A stretch of 64,000 nt of DNA. Origin: Cytidiella melzeri (Eukaryota > Basidiomycota > Agaricomycetes > Polyporales > Irpicaceae). The notes under the pieces are model-generated. The model did not search any database. It had not been told where the DNA came from and saw only the letters and a program-made list of their open reading frames with translations. The DNA is taken from assembly GCA_022592445.1 (NCBI GenBank), contig JABYQR010000014.1, positions 186,001 to 250,000 of the forward strand. The letters are read 5' to 3'. This document shows positions 48,395 to 58,202 of this stretch, one piece after another. The stretch's first letter is position 1; every line of letters starts with the position of its first letter. Position numbers and translations under genes: made by a program.

Positions 48395-48909
48395 TGTCAA
48401 GAACACAACCAAACTCTATGAAGAGGGAGGAAGTGACGACGGGGGAAAAGGAACAACAAGCGGACTCGCGTGGACGATGACGACAAGGAAGATGATGATG
48501 ACGATGGAGAGACAACGACGAGGGAGCAGCTAACGATGAGCTAAAGACCAGGATATATTAGCAAAGTGATGAGACTTGTACAAGGTGAACGTCACCTAAA
48601 GACCAGGAGGTAGAATCTGAGGTCTTTAGGGAGCTACAGGGTGGGTTTATATACATCTCAGACAAGGACCCCTGGTACCGGGTCTGTACTCCTAACACTG
48701 CTGTGGGAACGTATGGTGTGCTATGGTGCGATGTTCTACAATGTTCCACAATGTTCCAGCACCTTCTATGATCATGTGACCGGTCTGTCACATGCACTTG
48801 ATCACATGCAGTAGCCATGTACCATCGATAAGATAAGATAAGGAAATTGAAAAGATAGGATAACGAAAATAAAAGGAAAAGAAAGGAAAAAGTGTGCATG
48901 GTCGTGACA
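48395..48909 (-). repeat. 3' LTR of element A
   Basis: 515 bp. By eye it differs from the 5' LTR at about nine sites, nearly all in the first 110 bp of the forward sequence. Confidence 0.92.
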
Positions 48910-48922
48910 TTACCCCCCTCCT
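48910..48922 (-). promoter_or_regulatory. polypurine tract of element A
   Basis: GGAGGGGGGTAA directly before the LTR; it overlaps the pol stop codon. Confidence 0.8.
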
Positions 48923-51900
48923 AAAGGCCTTTTCTCCGGAAGGCAGGAGTTGAGTCTTTTCCGTCTTCCCACAAGGATACGCGTCGTAGAGTTTCGGAAG
49001 GTAGTTTCTCAAAATTCTCGTTGATTGGTCGAAAATTCATCGCCAAGAATAGAGATGCAGCGATTGGTCGTGGAGCTCCTGGGTGCCGTCTGTGGAAGTC
49101 TTTAACCGCTTCATCAGCATGAGTAACGTTGGTTGCGGGTTCCCAGGAGTTTTCTGAATCTGGGTATCCTTTCCACTTGACGCGATACTGGAATTCCTTC
49201 TTTCGACCAAAGATCCTTGAATCAAGAATCTGTTCTACCTCGTACTCCTCTTCTTCGTCTACCACAATTGGTTCAGGTTCAGGAAATTCCCGATTAGGGA
49301 CCAAACTTGCCGTCTTGGCTGGTCGCAACCTATCCACATGGAACACCGGGTGGCGCTTGTCCCGGATGGTAAGCTTAACCCGGTAGTTCAAATCCCCAAT
49401 CTTTTCTAAGATCTCATAGGGACCATCTCGTTTTGGTGCTAGCTTTGCCACCGGCTGTTCCTTTGGATGCTTCTCGCGTTCCACATAAACCTTGTCACCA
49501 ACTTTAAGCTGCGGGGCCTTTGTAACTCCGTGATCGTAGAATCGTTTCATGCGTTCCGCCGTGAGCTGTAGTGCAGCTTTGGCGTCTTCTTGGGCTTCTC
49601 GGAGCGCTCGAAGGCGTTCGTCTGCTGCGGGAACGTTTGATACTGGATTCAAAGGCACCTGGAATTCCGGTAGATACCCATAGATCAGTTCAAAGGGAGC
49701 CTTCCCGGTGGACGAGTGTACGCGGCTATTAAGCGCAAACTCCGCAATTGGCAACCAGTCTACCCAGTCATCCTGTCTGAAGGAGCAGAACACTCTGAGA
49801 TACTGTTCTATTTCTTGATTCATACGTTCGGTTTTACCATCTGTCTGAGGATGGTACGCAGTGGACATAGACGACTTTACTCCGAGTGCATCGTAGATAG
49901 CACGGAGAAACTTGGACGCAAATACCGATCCGCGGTCTGAGATCATCTGGCGAGGTACCCCATGGAGTCGAAACACGTTTGCGATATAGTCCTGCACGTG
50001 TTCGGGAGTTTTCATGCTTTCTCGTGATGGATAGCAATGCACCTGCGCTGTTGTCCGATCAACTACGACTGTGATAGAATCGTATCCTTTACATGGCGGT
50101 AATTTGACAATGAAGTCCGTGGTAACGCTTTCCCATGGGGCATTGGGCGGATCTAGTGGATTGAGTGGACCACGTGGTGGGGCGGGGTATGTCTTGGTTC
50201 TTTGACAGGTGTCACACGTGTCTACATAGTCATTGACAAAGCGTGTCATGCTGGGCCACCAGTAGTTCCGAGATAGTAACTCCAGTGTTTTGTACCTGCC
50301 CGGATGTCCGGCAGCAGGTAAGTCATGGTGTCTCTGAACTAGTTCCTTTCGGATCTCGTCATCTTTAGGGACGTAAACTTTTCCCCGGAACAACAACAGT
50401 CCATTCTCCACGTTCCACTCTTCGAGTCCGCGGCTAAGAAGACGAGGTCCGAGTTTCTTGACTTTGGCAAGTGCTTCTGCCACCTCGGTCTCTCGAAGAG
50501 AACATTCACGGATACGTTTCAACAAGTCTCTGTCTGGTTGTACACTAGCTTGTCCACGTTGAGAAGCAGCAGCTCGGAACACCTCAGGTGCTAAGACTAC
50601 TCGTGACAGATTGTCTTCTTCATCTTTGACCTCGTGTTGACCCAATCGTGACATGGAATCCGACTTTCCCATAGATTTCCCGGGTTTTGGGATGATCTCA
50701 AAGTTGAAACGTGAGAGAAATAACGACCAACGTGCTTGACGGCGTGTCAAGTTACGAGCTGTCTTCCAGTACTCGAGGTTCTTGTGGTCAGAGAAGATAG
50801 GGAATTTCTCTGGTAGCCCTTCCAAGTAATGACGCCAGTCTTTAAGGGCTCGTACAATTGCCATGAGTTCTCGGTCGTAGATCTCATAGTTTCGTTCAGT
50901 CTCAGTCATGCCTTCAGACCGATAGGCTACTGGATGCCACGTGCCGTCTTCGGCTTGTTGTTCCAATACCCCTCCCATTGCATACCCGGATGCATCCGTT
51001 TCCAAACGTGTGGGTCTATCAAAACTCCACATTGCCAACACCGGCGCTTCCACAAATCGTCGGCGGAGTTCATCAAACGCCGACTGTTCTTCAGGGCCCC
51101 ATTTCCAAGTAACCTTGCCCGTGAGACGGTCTAAGGGCTTACATATCTTTCCGAAGTCTTTGATGAATCTCCGGTAGAAGTTTGCAAACCCACGGAATCG
51201 GCGAATATCGGAGACATTCTGCGGTACAGGCCACTCAGCCACTGCCTTTACTTTGACAGGGTCCATGCGTAACTGATTGTGACCAATGATAACACCAAGA
51301 TATTCTGTCTCTGAACGCTCAAATTCGCATTTCTCCGGTTTAAGAAACAGATCATGTTGTCTGAGCCGTCTCAGAACTTCATGTACCACCTCGCGGTGCT
51401 CGGAGATCTCCTTGGAATAGATGAGGATATCATCTAGGTAGACGGTGACCTTGCCCTCAGCAATAAGATCAGCAAAGATGTCGTTCATCATGTTCTGGAA
51501 TGTGGCCGGGGAATTGGTAAGACCAAAGAACATGACCGTGGGTTCAAACAGTCCTCGGTTGGTGACAAATGCAGCCTTGTGTTCATCGCCTTCCTTGATG
51601 CGGACATTATTGTATCCCCATCTGACGTCCAGCTTAGTGAAGAACTTAGCCCCTCTTAGTCTATCCATGAGTTCAGAAATTAATGGTAATGGATATCTGT
51701 TCTTGATGGTGACCTCGTTCAACTTTCGATAGTCCTGAACCGGGCGTAACTTCCCATCCTTTTTCTTGACAAAGAAGAAGGGTGACGCCATTGGGGACTT
51801 CGACGGTCGAATGTACCCTTTCTCTAGATTCTCTTGGATAAACTTATCAAGCTCTTCTTGCTCAGGGTGTGATAGCGGGTAAACCTTTGCGTGGAATCCT

Positions 51901-52880
51901 TTTGCTTCCGGAATCAACTCAATTGCATGGTCGTACGACTTGTGTTCTGGAAGTCGTTGAGATTCCGTTTCAGAGAAAATGTGAGCATGTCGTCGATATT
52001 GCTCAGGCACCATCTCCTCAAAGGTTTTCACCGGTTTCACCCGGTTCTCAACCTCCGCTAGTTCACTAGAATACGTATACCCTGCCAGAGTGAACAAACG
52101 TTCGCCTTCTTGTACCATGGGTGTCGGACGTGTGCGTACAATGCGTCGGGGAGTTCCTTTTCCACCGAGCTGAGTAGTGGCCTGTGCCTGTAACTTCGGC
52201 GATTCGGCCCCATCCAAACTTCCTGAACCTTCCGTGGTCTCTTCGAGGTCTTCTTCGGTTTCCTCCGTATCCACCGGCAAGTACGGAAGTTGTTCCACAA
52301 CTTTCCGTAATCCCGGGGTCCTCTTCTTCCGTTTAGGTTCAGCTGTTCTCTTAGCTGCAACCTCCTTTGCTTCCTCAACCCTTTCTCTGGGTTTACATGC
52401 ATCAGGACATCCATCCATCCTGATGATACCTTCGTACCAATCAATGGTGGGGTTGTGATACCGCAACCAATCAATTCCTATGATCACGTCTTCTGGCCCA
52501 ATATCAGTGACCGTGAAAATGGTCCTTTCCTCGTGGTCTCCTATCCTCATATTGAGAATGGCAACCTCATCAATAGCCCCGTCTCGATTTGGGGTCCCGT
52601 CTATGTTGTACACCGGAATGGGTTGTTTCAACTTCCGGGTCCTAATACGATGCTCTCGAACAAACCGTTTATGAATGAATAGTGTCGAGGCTCCACTATC
52701 AATCATAGCTGCGACTTCTTTAGATCTCCGCACTCCTGAGACTGTGATAGGTACGTGAAAATGTTCGGATTCAGAACCAGTCTCTAGTACATCAGATGTG
52801 AGTATGGAAAATCTATTAGTACATGGTAAACGTGGGGCGCGTGCTTGCGCAGCTCGAATCACGGCCCGAATCAAAAACCC
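48921..52880 (-). CDS. pol polyprotein of element A
   Basis: About 1,317 codons without interruption, in the -1 frame relative to gag. Protease: MIDSGAS near residue 60. [31 protein letters not shown] (YLDD near residue 479), then the ANFYRRFI region. RNase H: TDASGYAMGG and YDREL. Integrase: zinc HHCC (HHDLPAAGHPGR...CDTCQ), DDE core with TTDFIVKLPP (about 918), SDRGSVF and TERMNQEIEQ (about 1016), then the GPY-like region. The C-terminal chromodomain (EYEVEQILDSR...YRVKWKGYPD...WEPATNV), about 1205-1265, is the chromovirus mark that targets heterochromatin in known members. It has no ATG at its start; expression probably needs a -1 frameshift at 52874-52880. Confidence 0.94.
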   Translation of the reverse strand, partial: GFLIRAVIRAAQARAPRLPCTNRFSILTSDVLETGSESEHFHVPITVSGVRRSKEVAAMIDSGASTLFIHKRFVREHRIRTRKLKQPIPVYNIDGTPNRDGAIDEVAILNMRIGDHEERTIFTVTDIGPEDVIIGIDWLRYHNPTIDWYEGIIRMDGCPDACKPRERVEEAKEVAAKRTAEPKRKKRTPGLRKVVEQLPYLPVDTEETEEDLEETTEGSGSLDGAESPKLQAQATTQLGGKGTPRRIVRTRPTPMVQEGERLFTLAGYTYSSELAEVENRVKPVKTFEEMVPEQYRRHAHIFSETESQRLPEHKSYDHAIELIPEAKGFHAKVYPLSHPEQEELDKFIQENLEKGYIRPSKSPMASPFFFVKKKDGKLRPVQDYRKLNEVTIKNRYPLPLISELMDRLRGAKFFTKLDVRWGYNNVRIKEGDEHKAAFVTNRGLFEPTVMFFGLTNSPATFQNMMNDIFADLIAEGKVTVYLDDILIYSKEISEHREVVHEVLRRLRQHDLFLKPEKCEFERSETEYLGVIIGHNQLRMDPVKVKAVAEWPVPQNVSDIRRFRGFANFYRRFIKDFGKICKPLDRLTGKVTWKWGPEEQSAFDELRRRFVEAPVLAMWSFDRPTRLETDASGYAMGGVLEQQAEDGTWHPVAYRSEGMTETERNYEIYDRELMAIVRALKDWRHYLEGLPEKFPIFSDHKNLEYWKTARNLTRRQARWSLFLSRFNFEIIPKPGKSMGKSDSMSRLGQHEVKDEEDNLSRVVLAPEVFRAAASQRGQASVQPDRDLLKRIRECSLRETEVAEALAKVKKLGPRLLSRGLEEWNVENGLLLFRGKVYVPKDDEIRKELVQRHHDLPAAGHPGRYKTLELLSRNYWWPSMTRFVNDYVDTCDTCQRTKTYPAPPRGPLNPLDPPNAPWESVTTDFIVKLPPCKGYDSITVVVDRTTAQVHCYPSRESMKTPEHVQDYIANVFRLHGVPRQMISDRGSVFASKFLRAIYDALGVKSSMSTAYHPQTDGKTERMNQEIEQYLRVFCSFRQDDWVDWLPIAEFALNSRVHSSTGKAPFELIYGYLPEFQVPLNPVSNVPAADERLRALREAQEDAKAALQLTAERMKRFYDHGVTKAPQLKVGDKVYVEREKHPKEQPVAKLAPKRDGPYEILEKIGDLNYRVKLTIRDKRHPVFHVDRLRPAKTASLVPNREFPEPEPIVVDEEEEYEVEQILDSRIFGRKKEFQYRVKWKGYPDSENSWEPATNVTHADEAVKDFHRRHPGAPRPIAASLFLAMNFRPINENFEKLPSETLRRVSLWEDGKDSTPAFRRKGL

Positions 52881-53931
52881 TCCTCAAGTCTCTTCTTGAG
52901 GTCGGCGTTCTCCGCCCTCAACTTCTCCAGTTCTCCTAGCACGGCTTTGAGTGTTACTTCCGACACTCCCGACGAGCTCGACGCTTCTTCCCTCTCAGGC
53001 TTCTTTTCTTCGGCCCGAGAAGAAGATACCTCTCCAGTGGTAGCAGCCACACGAGTCCCTCGAGGTGGTGGGCGTGGGACTGCCGGTTTGGTGCACGTGC
53101 GTGCGATGTGACTGGGGTCGGTGGTAATCTCTTGACAGTTGTAACACCGCCGACCTTGTTGCATTTTGGAGGCATCGACCTCCATAGGAACCGGACCGTT
53201 GGAAGGACGGGGAACCGGAGTAAACCTGGGCTGAGACTGGGTGGGTCTCGACGTAGTTGACGGGGGAACAGACGGAGTTTTCTTTTCCGTGTTTCCCTGA
53301 TGCGGGCATATGCGGCTGCCATTTTCAGGGACCTATCAATCCAGCCTTGGTAATTGGCTGGAGGTGCTTCGGCCGTTGCCAGCCGCCCGTAGATGTATTC
53401 AGGGAGACCTTTTATGAACCGGATCTCCTTGTCTTTGTCGCTCAACCCGTTGATGCGACCCACGTATGACTGGAAGTCAGTGACGTATGTACCGACATCC
53501 CGCGCGTTCTTTTCCTTCTTTTCAGCTCCACAGAGCTTCTCCAGTTCACGAATGGCAGTATCCTCGGGCGTTGCGTCGCCGAAGTACTTTTTGAGTTCGG
53601 TTTTGAACTTAGCCCACGTGTCAAGATTGGCCGGCAAATCACCGTTGTGGTCAGCCATGTGATCTGTAACTGGTATTGCCCATTGGGCAGCTTTCTCCGA
53701 CAGACGGTAGATGGCCGTCAGGACCTTGGTTTTCTCGTCCGTGATACTGGCAGTCACCCAGTAAGCCTCACACTGGGACAGAAAACGTTCCAGGTCACGA
53801 CCATGTTCGCCCTTGTATCTATCAGGCTTAGAATCATTGTTGTTGACCGTAACCTGCGGTCTGGGCATTGCTTGCGCGACTGCAGCTACAATGGCTGCAA
53901 CCAGGGCGGGATCAACCGCGGGTGTTGTCAT
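52871..53931 (-). CDS. gag of element A (one frameshift)
   Basis: Likely start ATG at 53931 (MTTPAVDPAL, resembling the C gag start MTTQ). The frame is open further upstream to about 54270 but without ATG. Capsid block: DRYKGEHGRDLERFLSQCE, then LDTWAKFKTELKKYFGD. Near 53283, in an A-rich run, the frame shifts; the second part reads KTPSVPPSTTSRP, MEVDASKMQQ and a zinc knuckle CYNCQEITTDPSHIARTC, then a coiled-coil ending at a stop, 52871-52873. The shift may be a real lesion or a base-call error. Confidence 0.85.
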
Positions 53932-54285
53932 TGTGGTGGGAGTGGGGGAAACAGTTTCAGGGGTAGTGATGGGATCAGGAATAATGGGGGTAACGTCTGG
54001 TGGAGCCGGTGGGTTTTCCGGTACAACTAAACTGGTATTGACCTCGACTTCTTCAGGAACTCCGACAATCAACGGTATTTGACTGTTATCGCAAGCTACG
54101 TATCCACGGTATCGTTGTCCTTCTCTGAAATGACGGGATACTACAAACTTTTGATTTCGGTTCGGACACGGCTGTTGTTCGCAGATTTCAATATATGCGT
54201 GGTCCTCTTCGTTATCGTGATAATCCTGAAGATCGTCGGGATCGAAAACGTGGAAATGATTATCGCACTCAATGATTGCTATCTA

Positions 54286-55110
54286 CTACAAAGGAAGTTT
54301 TTCAAAATATCCTCCGTCTGCTACAAATGCAACTCGACTCGTGACCTCTGTCAACCTCTTGCGTAATTGCGTGAAGTTGATCTGCCCTACTGACTGCAAA
54401 CCCCAGTTTAGTGCTTTGAGCTGGGCAGGCGTGCGCGTGGAGAGTACTTCCTCCGTATGCTCTGTGAGGTACAGAAGCTTGTCGTTGAGTAGCAGGACTG
54501 ACTTGACCTGTGAATCGTTGCGGTCACGGGTAAGCTCGATCAGGATCTTGAGGCGTCTGGTGGTGGCCTCGATCTTCGGCTTGAGAATGCCGACTTGATC
54601 CTTGATAGAGAACTTATGGAAATCGAGTGTCACCGGTTTCTGTGCGTCCGGTCGAGGTGGTGCGGGTGCCCGAGAGATGCGATCCTTGAGAGACGGTTTC
54701 TCAATACGGTCGGCGAGAGTTTGCGCACGTTCAGTGCGTGTGCGTTCCTTGATAGACTCGTTGTCACGAGCAAACTTTTCGTGGTCGAAGTGGGGGAGTC
54801 TAGTACCGAGAGGATGGTAGTGAGGACGGCGTGAGACGTACGAGACGATGGTTTCAAGGTCCTTCTCTGTGTAGAGATGGGGACGACCTTGTTTGCGCAG
54901 TTCTTGTCGAGCCTCAAAGAAAGACTCGGGTACGTTACGACGGATGCGTACGTCTTTCGGCACTACAACCACGACGTGAGGATGAAGATCAAGGGTCCGG
55001 GCCAATACAACGTACTGGTAAACCGGGGGGACTAAACTTTTAAAAACTTTGGGGAAAGGAAAATGTGCGGTTGCGCGACGTCCAGGCGAGCGTACGGAGA
55101 TTCTACCTAA
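54286..55110 (-). CDS. ORF0 of element A, ATG-less frame before gag
   Basis: About 275 codons open from the LTR edge to TAG TAG (54283-54288), with no Met codon anywhere. Visible parts: VPESFFEARQELRKQGRPHL and YTEKDLETIVSYVSRRP, matching the B ORF0 pattern LPPSFLDALAEKRKSGQPHRW; KPVTLDFHKFSIKDQVGILKPK, matching B KPVLIDFKKLSPVDLVGIFRPK; and the end GLQSVGQINFTQL, matching B and C. It is in the same frame as gag, separated by the two TAGs. Mostly helical and charged. Function unknown. Confidence 0.65.
   Translation of the reverse strand, partial: LGRISVRSPGRRATAHFPFPKVFKSLVPPVYQYVVLARTLDLHPHVVVVVPKDVRIRRNVPESFFEARQELRKQGRPHLYTEKDLETIVSYVSRRPHYHPLGTRLPHFDHEKFARDNESIKERTRTERAQTLADRIEKPSLKDRISRAPAPPRPDAQKPVTLDFHKFSIKDQVGILKPKIEATTRRLKILIELTRDRNDSQVKSVLLLNDKLLYLTEHTEEVLSTRTPAQLKALNWGLQSVGQINFTQLRKRLTEVTSRVAFVADGGYFEKLPL
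55098..55110 (-). promoter_or_regulatory. self-priming primer-binding stretch of element A
   Basis: Plus-strand AGATTCTACCTAA beside the LTR. The complement AGGTAGAATCT lies in the LTR at 55324-55334, about 35 nt past the TATA box (55362-55369) in element sense. Confidence 0.8.
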
Positions 55111-55625
55111 TGTCAAGAACACAACCAAACTCTATGAAGAGCGAGGAAGTGACGACAGGGATGGAGGAACGACGAGCGGACTCGCGTGGACGATGACGAC
55201 AAGGAAGATGATGATGATGATGGAGAGACAACGACGAGGGAGCAGCTAACGATGAGCTAAAGACCAGGATATATTAGCAAAGTGATGAGACTTGTACAAG
55301 GTGAACGTCACCTAAAGACCAGGAGGTAGAATCTGAGGTCTTTAGGGAGCTACAGGGTGGGTTTATATACATCTCAGACAAGGACCCCTGGTACCGGGTC
55401 TGTACTCCTAACACTGCTGTGGGAACGTATGGTGTGCTATGGTGCGATGTTCTACAATGTTCCACAATGTTCCAGCACCTTCTATGATCATGTGACCGGT
55501 CTGTCACATGCACTTGATCACATGCAGTAGCCATGTACCATCGATAAGATAAGATAAGGAAATTGAAAAGATAGGATAACGAAAATAAAAGGAAAAGAAA
55601 GGAAAAAGTGTGCATGGTCGTGACA
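55111..55625 (-). repeat. 5' LTR of element A
   Basis: 515 bp with TG..CA ends. TATA box on the minus strand at 55362-55369. Confidence 0.92.
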
Positions 55626-55630
55626 AAGAT

Positions 55631-56717
55631 CTTTGCACCCTTGAGCTTGTTTATAATGTTGGTAGCAAGCGGTAGTGGGTAACAATTCTTTACAGTGATG
55701 TCGTTGAGTTTACAATAGTCCTGAATAAGACGGAGTTTGTTATCCTTCTTTTTGATGAAGAAGACTGGAGAAGCCATTGGAGACTTAGAAGGCGTAATGT
55801 AACCTTTTGATAGGTTCTCCTGAATGAACTTGTCAAGCTCGGCTTGTTTGTTCAGGGGCATAGGGTAAACTTTCGATTTGATAGTCTCAGGAGCGTCTGG
55901 TTTGAGATCAATCGAATGGTCCCAGGGCTGATGCTGGGGTAGCAATTAGACTCTTCCTCAGAGAAGACTTTAGCGTGTTTGTGGTACTCTGATGGAACAA
56001 TGTCTTCGAAGGAGTGCTGAGCTTTAGCTTTGTTTGCTTTGGCAGCAAGCTTGGTAGAGTAGGTGAAGCCGGCCATACACCAGACTTCGTCAGTGGTGTC
56101 TTGGATAATCCCGGCTTTGACCCACTGTCTACGTTCTTTGCAATTACCATCAACCTTCTGGAAAGGTTTGTCAGGAGATTCTTCCAAGCCGCTCGGAATT
56201 GTTATTTCTCCTTTGTCCCAGTTGACGGTAGGGTTTACGCGTTTGAGCCATGGTAGCCCAAGAATGACGTCTTCTGGACCCAAGTCCGTGACGAGAAACT
56301 CCGCTTTTTCCGTGTGATCTCCAACTGTGAATGTAAGGTGAACGAAATGTGTTAATCCGCCAGCTTTATTCTTAGTTCCGTCAATGTTATGCAATGAGAT
56401 AACCCTTTCAAGCGGGTGCTGAATAATCTTATGCTTCTTGACGAACTGGTGGCTGATGAATAAAGCCGTAGCTCCTGAATCGATCATAGCAGGAACGCAA
56501 ATGCTTCTATTCAGACCTTTAACTAGTACATGTACACGGAAATGAGATGATAACCGATCTAGCGACGATATAGTACATGAGGAGATAGTAGACGACGGGC
56601 ATGGAGTAGACATTGTACATGAGGAAGACGAGGCAGAAGACGAGGAGGACGACGAAGGAGGCATGGACAGGGTATCTGGGGAACTTGCAGCTGCGGCTGT
56701 GTCACGAGTCCGCTTAA
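55631..56717 (-). pseudogene. pol of element B, first part: protease and RT start
   Basis: The frame entered by -1 slippage at 56715-56721. Ser-rich linker, then the protease MIDSGATALF (about 56490) and ITIPSGLEE region. A frameshift near 55945 (EEESN to LPQHQPWDH). The RT start (PMASPVFFIKKKDNKLRLIQDY) continues to GAKIF at 55631, where element A interrupts. Completed at 48389. Confidence 0.88.
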
Positions 56718-57962
56718 AAAAACTGCATTGATTTTGGCTGCCATCTCATCCATTTGCTTCTTTTGGATGTCAAGCATGTCCTTGAGTGCCGCAATCTTAG
56801 CATCCTTGTCATTGGATGCGTCTTGCTTCGCCGGGGTAGTAGTCGACGAGGTCGACGAGGTAGCAGCAACTTTTTGTCCCTTAGGGACGCCTTGAAGTTG
56901 CTTCAGGCAAACCGCCCCCCAATGACCGGTGCCACCGCAGTGGTTGCAGACCGGGTCATCGGGGTGCTTTGAGTCCCTTTTCTTGTGGTTCTCAGACCCA
57001 CAAACCAAGCAGCGCTTGCTCATCTCCTTCTTCCATTTCTGGAAGATCTCCTGTTTGCCCAGACCCGCAAAGAGCGAGTCAAACGAGGCAGAGAAACGGA
57101 AGGCATCAATCTCCATAGCGTTGGGATCGTGGAACGCCTGCTGATGGGACTTGCCGTGCCCTGACGAGGTGTCCACCATGACCTTGCCCGTGCTGTTTCG
57201 CAAGTTGGCGAGCTGAGCATCGACCGCTTTGCATTGGTCTTTGAGTGCGTCATAGGTGGCGGCGCGGGTCTGGAAGTACGAGACGCGTTGCAAGTACTCA
57301 GTGCTCAAGCTCAACTTGAGACGATTGAAGAGGTTCTGCTGGCTCCAGCCAGTGCGAGGGGCCCAAGTCTCAAACTCGGAGATGTGGGCGGCAAAGGTCT
57401 TGTTGCCTTGCTTCATGTTGGCTATTTTTGTCTTAGCCTCCATGACAGCATCTATTGGCTCAAATTTGGCTTTGAAAGCCTTGATAAACGTATCCCAGCT
57501 GTTGCCAAAAGCTGTTTTACTACTGGCCAGCTCCTCAATATGAGGGTGAGCCCAGTCGGCAGCATCGTCCTGCATGAACAACAGGGCACTGGTGATAAGT
57601 TTGTGAGGATTGAAGATCCTCGCGCCATTATTGTCCACCCAGACCTGGCCTTGCACGTCTTGCTGGAAGAACGCTTTTCCTTGATTTTGCGCCCATACTA
57701 TGAACGCCTGGCGGAAGAGCCGGGCTTCTGACGATGTTTTCCCCTTGAAGGAGACTGGTTTCTCGACGATGCTTCTTTCCCGAGAAGTGTGGGTAGCAGC
57801 GGCAACCGCTGGCGTCTGTGTAGCTGCAAGTGCAGCCACCTGATTGGTAAGGTCAACCATCCTTTGTGTCAGGACCCCCAACATATTTAAGACGTCTTGC
57901 TGGCTCAGGTTGGCAACTGGGGCAGCTGGAGCAGCAGGGGCAGCGGGCTGGTTGTGGTCCAT
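56715..57962 (-). CDS. gag of element B
   Basis: ATG at 57962 (MDHNQPAAP); the frame is open upstream to about 58215 without ATG. Ala/Pro-rich start, capsid block (EKPVSFKGKTSSEARLFRQ, WDTFIKAFKAKFEPID), then two CCHC-like zinc knuckles (CLVCGSENHKKRDSKH and CNHCGGTGHWGAVC) and a C-terminal coiled coil (LKDMLDIQKKQMDEM). Just after it lies TTTTTTA, a classic -1 slippery heptamer in the right phase; the zero frame stays open to 56559 by overlap with the Ser-rich pol linker. Confidence 0.85.
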
Positions 57963-58202
57963 GTCTTCTTTGGTGATGAGACAACGATTTTCTTTGGTCG
58001 GAGTCTGGTGGTGCTCAAAGTATTTGCTGTTGACCGCTTCTGTTGGGTCTGCCTGAGTGTACTGATTTGGACACGGTTGTTCGTCACACTCGTAGAATAT
58101 GCCTTTGTAGAAGTGATTGTCTGTGACTGCGCTCGAATCAAAGAAGTGTATGCAATTGTAGCAGGGGAGGTTAGACGACGTGATGGGCAAAAACCGTGGA
58201 CT

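Larger units (their letters stand above)
48395..55625 (-). mobile_element. full-length Ty3/gypsy chromovirus, element A
   Basis: Two 515-bp LTRs (48395-48909 and 55111-55625) with target duplication AAGAT (48390-48394 and 55626-55630). The insertion lies inside the RT of element B: removing A and one AAGAT restores the B frame (AKIF to TTFNVRWGYHN). Polypurine tract at 48910-48922; primer-binding stretch at 55098-55110. Contains ORF0, gag and a single open 1,317-codon pol. The youngest complete element in the window. Confidence 0.95.
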
